A stretch of 64,000 nt of DNA, taken from NCBI RefSeq assembly GCF_016907515.1, contig NZ_JAFBBY010000001.1:1-64000 (forward strand). The letters are read 5' to 3'. The first letter of the stretch is position 1, and each line of letters begins with the position of its first letter. A program made the translations under genes and the position numbers. A model generated the notes under the pieces. That model was given only the letters and a program-made list of their open reading frames with translations. It was not told the DNA's origin and searched no databases. This DNA is from Nocardioides nitrophenolicus (lineage in GTDB: Bacteria; Actinomycetota; Actinomycetes; Propionibacteriales; Nocardioidaceae). This document shows positions 8,435 through 17,142 of the stretch, piece after piece.

Positions 8435-9625
8435 ATGCACATCGACCTGGAACCGCAGCAGGTAGCCCTGCGCGACGAGCTCCGCGAGTACTTCGCCCAG
8501 CTCGTCACCCCCGAGATCCGCGCCGGCCTGGCGTCGGCCACCGGCGAGTTCGGCGAGGCGGGCGTCTACAAGGACGTCATCCGCCAGATCGGCAAGGACG
8601 GCTGGCTCGGGATCGGCTGGCCCAAGGAGTACGGCGGCCAGGCCCGCTCCATGGTCGAACAGCTGATCTTCACCGACGTGGCCGCCATCGCGGGCGTGCC
8701 GATCCCCTACCTGACGCTCAACACGGTCGGGCCGACGATCATGCGCTTCGGCAGCGAGGAGCAGAAGGAGTACTTCCTCCCGAAGATCCTCGCCGGCGAG
8801 CTGCACTTCTCGATCGGCTACTCCGAGCCGGGCTCCGGCACCGACCTCGCCTCGCTGCAGACCAAGGCGACGCTCGAGGGCGACGAGTGGGTGATCAACG
8901 GGCAGAAGATGTGGACCTCGCTCATCCAGTACGCCGACTGGCTGTGGATGGCGTGCCGCACCGAGCCCGACGCCCCGCGCCACAAGGGCCTGTCGATGAT
9001 CCTGGTCCCGGCCGACGCGCCGGGCGTGTCGTACACGCCGGTGCACACCGTCGCCGGCGTCGGCACGTCGGCGACCTACTACTCCGACGTCCGGGTGCCC
9101 GCGTCGAACCTGGTCAGCGAGCGCGGCGGCGGCTGGGCGCTGATGACCAACCAGCTCAACCACGAGCGGGTCGCGCTCACCTCGGCCGCTCCCCTGCAGC
9201 ACTCGCTGACGCTGGTCAAGGACTGGGCCCGCGAGACGCGCAACCCCGACGGCGGCCGCGTCATCGACACCGAGTGGGTGCAGATCGCGCTCGGTCGCGC
9301 GCACGCCCGGATCGAGGCGCTCACGCTCATCAACTGGAAGCTCGCCGCCGACGCGGACCACGGCGTACCGCTCTCGCCGGCGGAGGCGTCGGCGACCAAG
9401 ATCTACGGCTCCGAGCTGGCGACCGAGGTCTACCGCTCGCTGATGGAGGTCGTGGGGCCGCACGCCGGCATCACCGGCGACTCCCCCGGCGCCGTCCTCG
9501 CCGGCCGCCTGGAGCGCTTCCACCGCTCCTCGCTGGTGATGACCTTCGGCGGCGGCACCAACGAGATCCAGCGCGACATCATCGGGTACGTCGGCCTCGG
9601 CCTGCCCGCCGCCAAGCGAGCCTGA
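8435..9625 (+). CDS. fadE26: steroid side-chain acyl-CoA dehydrogenase, FadE26/ChsE4-like
   Basis: 396-residue acyl-CoA dehydrogenase. Family marks are YSEPGSGTDLA (near residues 129-139), NGQKMWTSLIQYADW, TSATYYSDVRVP and the C-terminal FGGGTNEIQRDIIG. The close resemblance of these blocks to mycobacterial FadE26 (recalled), the length, and the order fadE26-fadE27-fadD17 seen in M. tuberculosis Rv3504-Rv3506 support the call over FadE29. FadE26 and FadE27 form a heteromeric alpha2beta2 dehydrogenase acting on the C27 sterol side chain. The start codon lies 6 bases after TAGGGT with no Shine-Dalgarno, indicating a leaderless mRNA. Confidence 0.88.
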   Translation: MHIDLEPQQVALRDELREYFAQLVTPEIRAGLASATGEFGEAGVYKDVIRQIGKDGWLGIGWPKEYGGQARSMVEQLIFTDVAAIAGVPIPYLTLNTVGPTIMRFGSEEQKEYFLPKILAGELHFSIGYSEPGSGTDLASLQTKATLEGDEWVINGQKMWTSLIQYADWLWMACRTEPDAPRHKGLSMILVPADAPGVSYTPVHTVAGVGTSATYYSDVRVPASNLVSERGGGWALMTNQLNHERVALTSAAPLQHSLTLVKDWARETRNPDGGRVIDTEWVQIALGRAHARIEALTLINWKLAADADHGVPLSPAEASATKIYGSELATEVYRSLMEVVGPHAGITGDSPGAVLAGRLERFHRSSLVMTFGGGTNEIQRDIIGYVGLGLPAAKRA

Positions 9626-9642
9626 GGGCAGAGGACACGACC

Positions 9643-10656
9643 ATGGACTTTCTCTTCACCCCCGAGCAGGACGAGGCCGCGGAGCTCGCCGCCCAGATCC
9701 TGAAGGACAAGACCACCAACGCGCGCCTCAAGGCGGTCGAGGCCGGCGGCGACCGGTTCGACCGCGAGCTGTGGGCGACCCTGGGCGACGCCTTCGACTG
9801 GACCGAGCTCGACCTGGTCACCCTCGCCCGGGTGCTGGTCGAGGTGGGCCGCCACGTCGCACCCCTCCCCCTGGCGACGCACAGCGCCTGCACGACGCTG
9901 CTGACCGGCGCCGGCCTCCCGGCCGACCGCGGGCTCTACGCGGCCGCGGTCGCCGAGGAGCGCGCGCACCTGCCGGCCACGCCGACGGTCGCGGCCGACG
10001 CCGACGGCGCGCTCGACGGCGTCAAGACCCTGGTCCGCGCGGGCCTGGCCGCCGACGCCCTCCTGGTCACCGCGACCGGTCCGGACGGCCCCGGCGTCTA
10101 CCTCGTCGAGGCGGACGCGGCCGGCGTCGAGCGGGCGGGGCAGCGAACGAGCGACGGTGACACGGCCGCGCTGGTGACCCTCTCCGGCGCACCCGGACAG
10201 CGCGTGGGCGGCGCCGACCTCGCCGAGCGCCTCGGCCAGCTCCTGGTCGCGCTCGCCGCGGCCGAGCAGCTCGGCGTGACCGAGGGCGCGCTGCGGCTGA
10301 CCTCGGAGTACGCCAAGACCCGCGAGCAGTTCGGCCGCCCGATCGGCACCTTCCAGGCGGTCTCGCAGCGCCTCGCCGACGGCTTCATCGACGTCCTGGG
10401 CCAGCGGCTGACGCTGTGGCAGGCGATCTGGCGCCTCGACCAGGGCCTACCGGCGGCGACCGAGGTCGCGACCGCCAAGCTCTGGGCCGCCGACGCGGGC
10501 CACCGGATCGCCCACACCACCGTGCACGTCCACGGCGGCGTCGGGATCGACCTCGACGGCGAGGCGCACCGCTACTTCACCAGCGGCAAGCGCTTCGAGT
10601 TCCTCTTCGGGGGCGCGACCGAGCAGGCGCTGGCGATCGGCCGCAGCTTCGCATGA
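9643..10656 (+). CDS. fadE27: steroid side-chain acyl-CoA dehydrogenase partner, FadE27/ChsE5-like
   Basis: 337-residue divergent acyl-CoA dehydrogenase subunit. It begins MDFLFTPEQDEAAELAAQIL and retains the C-terminal helical domain marks REQFGRPIGTFQAV and FGGATEQALAIG, while the middle beta domain is shortened and lacks the SEPGSGTD motif. That is the pattern of the partner subunit in heteromeric steroid dehydrogenases (FadE27, FadE28), which complete the FAD site of the first subunit. It follows fadE26 by 17 bases, and its last 4 bases (ATGA) overlap the ligase gene. It is slightly shorter than the mycobacterial protein. Confidence 0.85.
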   Translation: MDFLFTPEQDEAAELAAQILKDKTTNARLKAVEAGGDRFDRELWATLGDAFDWTELDLVTLARVLVEVGRHVAPLPLATHSACTTLLTGAGLPADRGLYAAAVAEERAHLPATPTVAADADGALDGVKTLVRAGLAADALLVTATGPDGPGVYLVEADAAGVERAGQRTSDGDTAALVTLSGAPGQRVGGADLAERLGQLLVALAAAEQLGVTEGALRLTSEYAKTREQFGRPIGTFQAVSQRLADGFIDVLGQRLTLWQAIWRLDQGLPAATEVATAKLWAADAGHRIAHTTVHVHGGVGIDLDGEAHRYFTSGKRFEFLFGGATEQALAIGRSFA

Positions 10657-12176
10657 CGGTCCGCGACCTGCTTCTCGCCCGCGCGGACGACGACCGACCG
10701 GCGCTGCGCTGGCGGGAGGCAGGCGCGGTCCGCGAGCTGGCGTGGCGGCAGTACGTCGCCGCGGCGGCCCGGCTGGCCGTCCGGATCGAGCAGCGGCTCA
10801 CGCCGGACGCGCCGCCCCATGTCGGCGTACTGCTGCCCAACGGGCCGGCGTTCGCGATCCACCTCGCGGCCGCGGGCCTGGGTGGCCACGTGCTCGTCGG
10901 CCTGAACGCGACCCGCCGCGGCGCCGCACTGGACGCCGACGTCGCGAAGGCGGACTGCCAGCTGGTCGTCGCCTCACCGGGTCTGGCCCTCACCGCACTC
11001 GCCGACGCCCGGGACGCCGACTCCGGCGCCGTCTCGCCGCCCGACGCGGCGCCCACCCCGGACTCGCTGTTCATGCTGATCTTCACCAGCGGCACGAGCG
11101 GCGCGCCCAAGGCGGTGCGGGTCACCCACGCGAAGGTCACCGGCCCGGGCACCCACCTCGTCGGCCGACTGGGGCTGACCGCCGACGACGTGCACTACGT
11201 CGCGATGCCGATGTTCCACTCGAACGCGGTGATGGCGGGCTGGGCGCCCGCGCTGACCACCGGGGCGACCGTCGCCGTCGCGCCCTTCTCGGCCCGGGGC
11301 TTCCTGCCCGACGTCCGCGACTTCGGGGCGACCTACGCCAACTACGTCGGCAAGCCGCTCACCTACGTCCTCGCCACGCCCGAGCAGCCCGACGACGCGG
11401 ACAACCCGCTGCGGCTGGTGTTCGGGAACGAGGCCAATGACGCCGACATCGCCGCCTTCGCGACCCGCTTCGGCTGCGTGGTGGTCGACTCCTACTCCTC
11501 CACCGAGAACGCCGTCATCGTCCAGCGCCGGCCGGACATGCCCGCGGGCAGCCTCGGGATGCCGCTGCCGGGCGTCGAGGTCCGCTCGCCCGAGACGGGA
11601 GCGCCCACGCCCGACGCCGTGTTCGACGCCGCCGGGCGGCTGACCAACGCCGAGGAGGCGATCGGCGAGCTGGTGAACACGACCGGAGCCGGAGCCTTCG
11701 CCGGCTACTACAAGGACGCGGCCGCCGAGGCGGAGCGGATGCGCGGCGGGATGTACTGGTCCGGCGACCTCGCCTATCGCGACGCCGACGGCTGGGTCTA
11801 CTTCGCCGGCCGCTCCGGCGACTGGCTGCGCGTCGACGGCGAGAACCTCGCCACCGCCCCCATCGAGCGGGTGCTGCTGCGACACCCGTCGATCGGCGAG
11901 GCGGCGGTTTACGCCGTCCCCGACCCCAAGGTGGGCGACCAGGTCGCCTGCGCCCTGCTGCTGCGCGGCCCGCTGACCCCGGCCGCGCTCGAGGACTTCC
12001 TCGCCGCCCAGGAGGACCTGTCCCCCAAGGCCTGGCCCCGCTTCGTGCGGATCGTGGCCGCGCTGCCGCGCACCGCCACCAACAAGGTGGTCAAGCGCGA
12101 GCTGGCCGCCGCCGGCGTCGACCCGGACGACGCGGCGGTGTGGGTGCGCGCGGAGCGCGGGACGTCGTACGCCTGA
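10653..12176 (+). CDS. fadD17: acyl-CoA synthetase, FadD17-like
   Basis: 507-residue ANL-superfamily adenylate-forming ligase. P-loop LIFTSGTSGAPKAV (near residue 142), A5 region DSYSSTEN, A7 region YWSGDLAYRDADGWVYFAGR and the C-terminal lysine segment RTATNKVVKREL are all present, so it should be active. Third gene of a fadE26-fadE27-fadD17 operon coupled by ATGA, the order of Rv3504-Rv3506. Mycobacterial FadD17 activates C24 and C26 side-chain carboxylates of sterols to CoA esters; the same role is inferred here. It is convergent with the LVIVD protein gene. Confidence 0.85.
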   Translation: MTVRDLLLARADDDRPALRWREAGAVRELAWRQYVAAAARLAVRIEQRLTPDAPPHVGVLLPNGPAFAIHLAAAGLGGHVLVGLNATRRGAALDADVAKADCQLVVASPGLALTALADARDADSGAVSPPDAAPTPDSLFMLIFTSGTSGAPKAVRVTHAKVTGPGTHLVGRLGLTADDVHYVAMPMFHSNAVMAGWAPALTTGATVAVAPFSARGFLPDVRDFGATYANYVGKPLTYVLATPEQPDDADNPLRLVFGNEANDADIAAFATRFGCVVVDSYSSTENAVIVQRRPDMPAGSLGMPLPGVEVRSPETGAPTPDAVFDAAGRLTNAEEAIGELVNTTGAGAFAGYYKDAAAEAERMRGGMYWSGDLAYRDADGWVYFAGRSGDWLRVDGENLATAPIERVLLRHPSIGEAAVYAVPDPKVGDQVACALLLRGPLTPAALEDFLAAQEDLSPKAWPRFVRIVAALPRTATNKVVKRELAAAGVDPDDAAVWVRAERGTSYA

Positions 12177-12192
12177 GCGGACCCGGCTCAGG
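12172..12192. terminator. stop-codon hairpin between fadD17 and the LVIVD gene
   Basis: CCTGAGC, a 7-base loop, then GCTCAGG, a perfect 7-bp stem. It contains the TGA of fadD17 and the end of the convergent gene. No U-tract. Confidence 0.5.
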
Positions 12193-13687
12193 GCAGCAGC
12201 GCCGCGGCCGGTCCGCGCAGGCCGACCGCGAAGAAGCCCTCGTCGAGGTCGGTGTACCAGACCTGCCGGCGCTCGACGTCCCAGGCGGGCTGCGAGAGCG
12301 CGGCGCCGCCGTTGGGGCCGGGCTGGTTGAAGTAGCCCACCTCGCGCGGTCGGGTCAGGTCGGTGAGGTCGAAGAGCCGCAGCCCGGAGCCGATCATCGA
12401 GCAGGCGGCGATCCGCGGCTGGTCGCGGGTCGGCAGCGAGCAGTAGTGACCGGTGTAGCTGCGCACGATCATCCGGGCGCCCGGGTCGCCCATCACCTCG
12501 CCGCGCAGCAGCGGGTCGTGGACCTCCAGGCGCACGTTCGAGACGACCGACGGCGCGCGCGGGTCGGTGACGTCGACGATCCGGGCGGCGCCGACCGGGC
12601 TCTTGGCGGAGTTGATCCGGGAGAAGTCGCCGAACAGGTCGCTGAACTCGTCGACCTCCAGGACGTACTGCCTCCCGTCGCGGGTGAACGGCTCGGCCAC
12701 CTGCGGGATCGAGGACTCCTCCCAGGTCAGCCGGGAGAGGGTGCGGATCGCCGGCTTCGGGAGCCGGTCCTGGACGTCGGAGACGTCGAGGATGTCGAGT
12801 CCGGCGCCCTCGAGCAGGCCACCGGTGAGGATGCTGGGGCTGCCGATGTTGGCGACGTACATGGTGCGGCCGTCGTCGGACAGGCGCAGCCCGTGGTAGA
12901 CCACGCCGGTCTTGGTGTGCAGCACCCGCGGGTGGCGCGGGTCGGCCAGGTCGACGGCGGTCAGCGTGAAGCCGGCCGCGCCCGCGGTCCAGAAGGTGCG
13001 ACCGTCGGGCGAGAAGCCGCTCTCGTGGCCCATCACGCCGGACAGCGTGGTCGACATCAGCCGCGGCCGGCGGCAGTCCTGGCTGATGTCGTAGACGTCG
13101 AGCACGCCGGGCGCCGTGCCCAGGGTGCCCAGCACCGCGGCGAGCAGGCCGCGCTCGCCGTTGACGAGCAGCGACTCGTGCGGCTGCAGCATCGCCGGGG
13201 TGACCAGGTTGGCCGTCTTCACGGGCCGCGCCGGGTCGGTCATGTCGAGCACCACGACGCCGAGCCCCGCGCCGCCGGTCAGCAGGCCGGGCAGGTTGAG
13301 GCCGACCATCATCGCCGAGTCGTAGTAGGCGCAGGTCCGGCCGGTCGCGTCGGTGTAGCGCTGCACCTTGTAGCCACCCGAGCCGAGCTGCGAGGTCTTG
13401 CCGTGGTGCCCGACCTCCGTCGTGTTGCAGCGGTAGCCCTGGAGCGCGCGACCCGAGGCGTAGTCGGCCGCCGGCACCCGGCCCTGCTGCGCGGTCTCCG
13501 GCAGGTCGCCGTCGGCGCAGCTCGCCCGCGGCACGCCGGCCAGCGACAGGTCGGCCTGGGACGACCCGGCCGTCGCCAGCGCCCCCGCCAGCACCACTGC
13601 GGCCGCCAGCGCGGCCAGCACCAGTCGTCGTACGCCCCGGTTCCGGGCGCGCTCTGTCGTCTGCTCGTGCACCATGCCGACCCCCAT
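12188..13687 (-). CDS. secreted LVIVD-repeat beta-propeller-like protein
   Basis: 499 residues. A signal peptide with basic n-region (RARNRGVRR) and hydrophobic core lies at about residues 18-45, ending before SSQADLSL. The body contains repeated blades with the LVIVD-type core followed by DPARP/DPRHP turns: VVVLDMTDPARPVK, LDVYDISQDCRRP, LTAVDLADPRHPRV, LDILDVSDVQ, ARIVDVTDPRAP and LRLFDLTDLTRP. This predicts an extracellular propeller. The function of this family is unknown; binding or scaffold roles are likeliest. An alternative start at 13675 (MVHEQ) would shorten the n-region by four residues. Confidence 0.8.
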   Translation of the reverse strand: MGVGMVHEQTTERARNRGVRRLVLAALAAAVVLAGALATAGSSQADLSLAGVPRASCADGDLPETAQQGRVPAADYASGRALQGYRCNTTEVGHHGKTSQLGSGGYKVQRYTDATGRTCAYYDSAMMVGLNLPGLLTGGAGLGVVVLDMTDPARPVKTANLVTPAMLQPHESLLVNGERGLLAAVLGTLGTAPGVLDVYDISQDCRRPRLMSTTLSGVMGHESGFSPDGRTFWTAGAAGFTLTAVDLADPRHPRVLHTKTGVVYHGLRLSDDGRTMYVANIGSPSILTGGLLEGAGLDILDVSDVQDRLPKPAIRTLSRLTWEESSIPQVAEPFTRDGRQYVLEVDEFSDLFGDFSRINSAKSPVGAARIVDVTDPRAPSVVSNVRLEVHDPLLRGEVMGDPGARMIVRSYTGHYCSLPTRDQPRIAACSMIGSGLRLFDLTDLTRPREVGYFNQPGPNGGAALSQPAWDVERRQVWYTDLDEGFFAVGLRGPAAALLP

Positions 13688-13776
13688 GTCGTCTCTGGTA
13701 CGACGGCCCTCCGGCCGCCGGTCGGAGCCACCCTCGCATGCCTCTGCTGGTGGCGTCGACCATCAGGGCACACCAC

Positions 13777-13782
13777 TAGCCT
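13777..13782 (+). promoter_or_regulatory. -10 element in front of a 22-codon remnant
   Basis: TAGCCT, GCGGTG, then ATG at 13789, the same leaderless layout used by intact genes in this window. Confidence 0.5.
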
Positions 13783-13788
13783 GCGGTG

Positions 13789-13857
13789 ATGGACCACGAC
13801 TCCTTCGTCACCGCCGCCCGGACCGCCTTCGACCTCGCCGACGTGTCGGCGTTCTGA
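13789..13857 (+). pseudogene. 22-codon gene remnant with intact leaderless promoter
   Basis: Codes MDHDSFVTAARTAFDLADVSAF and then stops. The opening resembles the N-terminus of the DinB/maleylpyruvate-isomerase-like helical proteins (a weak resemblance from memory). Promoter and start are in perfect order, but the body is missing. The stop is 9 bases before the end of the convergent SDR-like gene, so the remainder was probably lost by deletion. It could instead be a genuine micro-ORF. Confidence 0.45.
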
Positions 13858-13870
13858 GGACCGGCCTCAG
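13854..13870. terminator. stop-codon hairpin at 13.86 kb
   Basis: CTGAGG, ACCGG, CCTCAG: a perfect 6-bp stem containing the stop codons of both convergent frames. Confidence 0.45.
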
Positions 13871-14508
13871 CCGGTGTAGGGCAGCTCCGTCCGCCACGCG
13901 GACTCGTCCTGGTCGATCGCGGCCCGCAGCGCCCGCGCCACGTTGTCGGGGGCGAACGGCCCCTCCTTCTTCAGCAGCCCCCGCACCGTCACCGACACCG
14001 CCCGGATCCCGTCGCCCTTGACCGTGGCGTCGATGCTGTGGACGAGATTCTGCACGCCGGCCTTCTGCACGCCGAGGGACGCGGCCCCGAACCACGGGCT
14101 GTCGGCGGCCATGCTGCCGGTGACGGTGATCCGCCCACCCGGCCGCAGGAACGGGCGGGCCGCCTGCACCACCGAGAGCAGCGCCCCGACCCCGAGCCGG
14201 ACGTCATCGAGCAGCTCGTCGGGGGTCAGGCTGAGCGGATCCTTCTCGCGGTAGGCCGACGGGTTGAAGTGGACCACGTCGAGATGTCCGACGTGCTCGG
14301 CCATGCGGGTCACGGCCGAGCGGGTGGCGACGTCGTCGGTGAGGTCGACGACGGCCGAGCCCGCGAGGGCGCCGGCGGCCTCCACGTCGGCGCGCAGCTG
14401 CGCCAGCACCTCCTCGTCGGCCCCGAGCAGGCCGACCGAGCCACCCTCCGCGGCGTACAGGCGGGCCAGGGACCCGCTCACTCCCGGCCCGGCCCCGGCG
14501 ATCAGCAC
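13867..14508 (-). CDS. SDR-like protein lacking the catalytic tyrosine
   Basis: 213-residue Rossmann-fold protein of the short-chain dehydrogenase family. The cofactor motif is GAGPGVSGSLA (residues 5-15), then VVDLTDD and FNPSAYR, where NNAG is replaced. At the active site VTGSMAADSPWFGAASLGVQKAG the Ser and Lys remain, but Leu stands where YxxxK needs Tyr. It may bind nucleotide without normal SDR catalysis, or use another acid. It starts at a GTG; an in-frame TAG lies seven codons upstream and no ATG is available between. Divergent from the ATP-grasp gene. Confidence 0.78.
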   Translation of the reverse strand: MLIAGAGPGVSGSLARLYAAEGGSVGLLGADEEVLAQLRADVEAAGALAGSAVVDLTDDVATRSAVTRMAEHVGHLDVVHFNPSAYREKDPLSLTPDELLDDVRLGVGALLSVVQAARPFLRPGGRITVTGSMAADSPWFGAASLGVQKAGVQNLVHSIDATVKGDGIRAVSVTVRGLLKKEGPFAPDNVARALRAAIDQDESAWRTELPYTG

Positions 14509-14598
14509 ATTGCGCGTAATGTGACCAACCTAATGACTTCCGGGGTCCGGCGCGCCAGAGCGTCACGACGCCGAAACACTGCCGTGACGACGCCTTCC

Positions 14599-14604
14599 TA
14601 GCGT
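14599..14604 (+). promoter_or_regulatory. -10 element of the ATP-grasp operon
   Basis: TAGCGT, TCGACC, then ATG at 14611: leaderless spacing of 6 bases. Confidence 0.55.
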
Positions 14605-14610
14605 TCGACC

Positions 14611-16206
14611 ATGACAACGGCGGTGGACTGGGCTCCCGACCACGGGGCGGCCGCGTACGACGAGATGCACGACGGATCGGGCGTGCGCCCGGAGTACCAC
14701 GCGCTGCGGGCCTCGCTCGACGCGCTCGATGGCTCCGACCTGCGCACCCGGATCGACACGCTGGCGGCGTCGTACCTCGACCAGGGCGTGACCTTCGACA
14801 TCGGGGGCGAGGAGCGGGCCTTCCCGATCGACATCCTGCCGCGGATCATCGCGGCCGACGACTGGCGGCGGATCGAGCTGGGCGTACAGCAGCGGGTGCG
14901 GGCGCTGGAGGCCTTCCTCGCCGACGCCTACGGGCTCGGGCAGGTCTTCGCCGACGGCGTGGTGCCCCGCAGCGCCGTGGTCTCCTCGGGGGCCTTCCAC
15001 CGCGAGGCGGCGGGCATCGTGCCGGTCAACGGCGTGCGCTGCCATGTCGCCGGGATCGACCTGATCCGCGACGAGCACGGCCGCTTCCTGGTCCTGGAGG
15101 ACAACGTCCGGGTGCCCTCCGGCGTGTCCTACGTGATGACCAACCGGCGCGCGATCGGCTCGGTGCTGCCGGAGGCGATGTCGGCGCACCGGATCCGGCC
15201 GGTGGCGGGCTATCCGCAGGCGCTGCTCGCCGCCCTGCGCGCGGCGGCTCCGGCCGGCGTCACCGACCCGACGGTCGTCGTGCTGACCCCGGGCGTGCAC
15301 AACAGCGCCTACTTCGAGCACGCGCTGCTGGCCCGCACCATGGGCGTGGAGCTGGTCGAGGGCCGCGACCTGGAGTGCCGGCGTGGCCGGGTGCTGATGC
15401 GCAGCACCCGCGGACTGGAGCCGGTGCACGTGATCTACCGCCGCGTCGACGACGAGTTCCTCGACCCGGTCCAGTTCCGCGCGGACTCGATGCTGGGCTG
15501 CCCCGGGCTGGTCAACGCCGCCCGCGCGGGCAATGTCACCCTCGCCAACGCGATCGGCAACGGCATCGCCGACGACAAGCTGATCTACACCTACGTGCCC
15601 GACCTGATCCGCTACTACCTCGCCGAGGAGCCGGTGCTGCCCAATGTCGACACCTGGCGGCTCGGTGAGGACGCCGCCCGCGAGGAGGTGCTGGACCGCC
15701 TCGACGAGCTGGTGCTGAAGCCGGTCGACGGGTCCGGCGGCAAGGGCATCGTGATCGGCCCGGCCGCCACGCCGGCCGAGCTGGACCGGCTGCGCGCCGA
15801 GATCCACCGCCGGCCGCGTGCCTGGATCGCCCAGCCCGTGGTCAGCCTCTCCACCGTGCCGACGTACGCCGACGGCGCGATGCGCCCGCGTCATGTCGAC
15901 CTGCGCCCGTTCGCGGTCAACGACGGCGAGCGGGTCTGGGTGCTCCCCGGCGGGCTGACCCGGGTCGCGCTGCCGGAGGGCGAGCTGATCGTCAACTCCT
16001 CCCGTGGCGGCGGGTCCAAGGACACCTGGGTGCTGGCCGGCCGTATCCGCCCGGCAACGGCCGACCGGACGCCGGCGACGACCGCGGTCACCTCGCCCGT
16101 GACGCCCTCCCCGCAGGTGGCCGGCCCCGCGCTGCGCGATCTCTCCGGTCGCCAGGGCCAGCAGGAGCAACAGCAGCAGAGCCGCACCGGGGAGACGCCG
16201 TGCTGA
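14611..16206 (+). CDS. circularly permuted ATP-grasp type 2 protein
   Basis: 531-residue homologue of mycobacterial Rv2411c. The permuted ATP-grasp fold is marked by FLVLEDNVRVPSGVSY (near 170-185), TPGVHNSAYFEH, GNGIADDKLIYTYVPD, LVLKPVDGSGGKG (near 368-380, ATP-binding) and RHVDLRPFAVND. The family is predicted to make an amide or peptide bond on a peptide or protein substrate. The last 40 residues are a low-complexity Thr/Pro then Gln-rich tail (QQEQQQQ), which is unusual. First of three overlapping or close genes with alpha-E and transglutaminase partners, the Rv2411c-Rv2409c order. Confidence 0.9.
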   Translation: MTTAVDWAPDHGAAAYDEMHDGSGVRPEYHALRASLDALDGSDLRTRIDTLAASYLDQGVTFDIGGEERAFPIDILPRIIAADDWRRIELGVQQRVRALEAFLADAYGLGQVFADGVVPRSAVVSSGAFHREAAGIVPVNGVRCHVAGIDLIRDEHGRFLVLEDNVRVPSGVSYVMTNRRAIGSVLPEAMSAHRIRPVAGYPQALLAALRAAAPAGVTDPTVVVLTPGVHNSAYFEHALLARTMGVELVEGRDLECRRGRVLMRSTRGLEPVHVIYRRVDDEFLDPVQFRADSMLGCPGLVNAARAGNVTLANAIGNGIADDKLIYTYVPDLIRYYLAEEPVLPNVDTWRLGEDAAREEVLDRLDELVLKPVDGSGGKGIVIGPAATPAELDRLRAEIHRRPRAWIAQPVVSLSTVPTYADGAMRPRHVDLRPFAVNDGERVWVLPGGLTRVALPEGELIVNSSRGGGSKDTWVLAGRIRPATADRTPATTAVTSPVTPSPQVAGPALRDLSGRQGQQEQQQQSRTGETPC

Positions 16207-17126
16207 GCCGGATCGCGGAGTCGCTGTTCTGGATCGGCCGGTACGTCGAGCGGGCCGACGACACCGCCCGGATCCTCGACGTGCAGACCCAGCTCGTGCT
16301 GGAGGACCCGACCTCGGACGAGTCGGCCACCTGCCGGACGGTGTTGTCGATCATGGGCGCCGAGGCACCGGACGACGAGGAGCTCGACGTGGCCCGGCTC
16401 TTCGACCTGCTCGCCCACGACCTCTCGTCGCCGGAGTCGATCGCGGCCTGCCTGCAGGCCGCGCGGGAGAGCGCCCGCCGGGCCCGCGAGACGCTGTCGG
16501 AGCCGCTCTGGGTGGCCATCAACACCACCTATCTCACCATCGACTCCGGCGCCTTCCGGGCGATGCGCCGCGACCGTGGGCTGCGCTGGGTCCGGGACCA
16601 GGCGGCGCTGGTCAACGGCACCGCCGACGCGACGATGACCCGCGACGAGGGCTGGCAGTTCTTCGTCCTCGGCCGCACCCTCGAGCGCGCCGACATGACC
16701 GCCCGGCTGTTGGCCAGCGCGGCGCTCTCCCCCGGGCACGCCTGGACCACCACGCTGCGCGCCTGCGGCGCCCACGAGGCCTTCCTCCGCGCCCGCCGCG
16801 GGCTGGAGACCGACCGCGAGGTGGTCGAGTTCCTGCTCCTGGACCGGCTCTTCCCCGGCGCGGTGGCGTACGCCGTCACCAGCGCCGAGCGCTGCCTGGC
16901 CAACCTGGACTCCACGTCGTACCGCGCCGAGAGCGAGGGCGAGGCCCGCCGGATCCTGGGCCGGGCCCGCTCCGAGCTGGAGTACCGCTCGGTGAGCGAC
17001 CTCCTCGACGACCTCCCCGGCGCCATGGACCGCTTCCAGCGCTCCTGCGCCGCCGCGACCGACGCGATCACCCGCCACTTCTTCGCCGGCTCCGAGGCAC
17101 TCGCCTGGCACGGCACCCGGCAGTGA
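16200..17126 (+). CDS. alpha-E domain protein (DUF403)
   Basis: 308-residue all-helical protein homologous to Rv2410c. It opens MLSRIAESLFWIGRYVERADDTARILD, the hallmark of the alpha-E family, with a second copy of the motif (FVLGRTLERADMTARLL) in the middle, pointing to an internal duplication. The role is unknown; it is invariably linked to the permuted ATP-grasp protein and a transglutaminase and may scaffold or modify the substrate. The GTG start at 16200 overlaps the end of the ATP-grasp gene by 7 bases, so translation is likely coupled. Confidence 0.88.
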   Translation: MLSRIAESLFWIGRYVERADDTARILDVQTQLVLEDPTSDESATCRTVLSIMGAEAPDDEELDVARLFDLLAHDLSSPESIAACLQAARESARRARETLSEPLWVAINTTYLTIDSGAFRAMRRDRGLRWVRDQAALVNGTADATMTRDEGWQFFVLGRTLERADMTARLLASAALSPGHAWTTTLRACGAHEAFLRARRGLETDREVVEFLLLDRLFPGAVAYAVTSAERCLANLDSTSYRAESEGEARRILGRARSELEYRSVSDLLDDLPGAMDRFQRSCAAATDAITRHFFAGSEALAWHGTRQ

Positions 17127-17142
17127 GGACAAGGACACCACC

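Noticed and set aside
8435..10656. Calling the acyl-CoA dehydrogenase pair FadE29-FadE28 (ChsE2-ChsE1).
   Set aside because: The following ligase is FadD17-like and sequence blocks match FadE26 better, so the fadE26-fadE27-fadD17 order is more likely.
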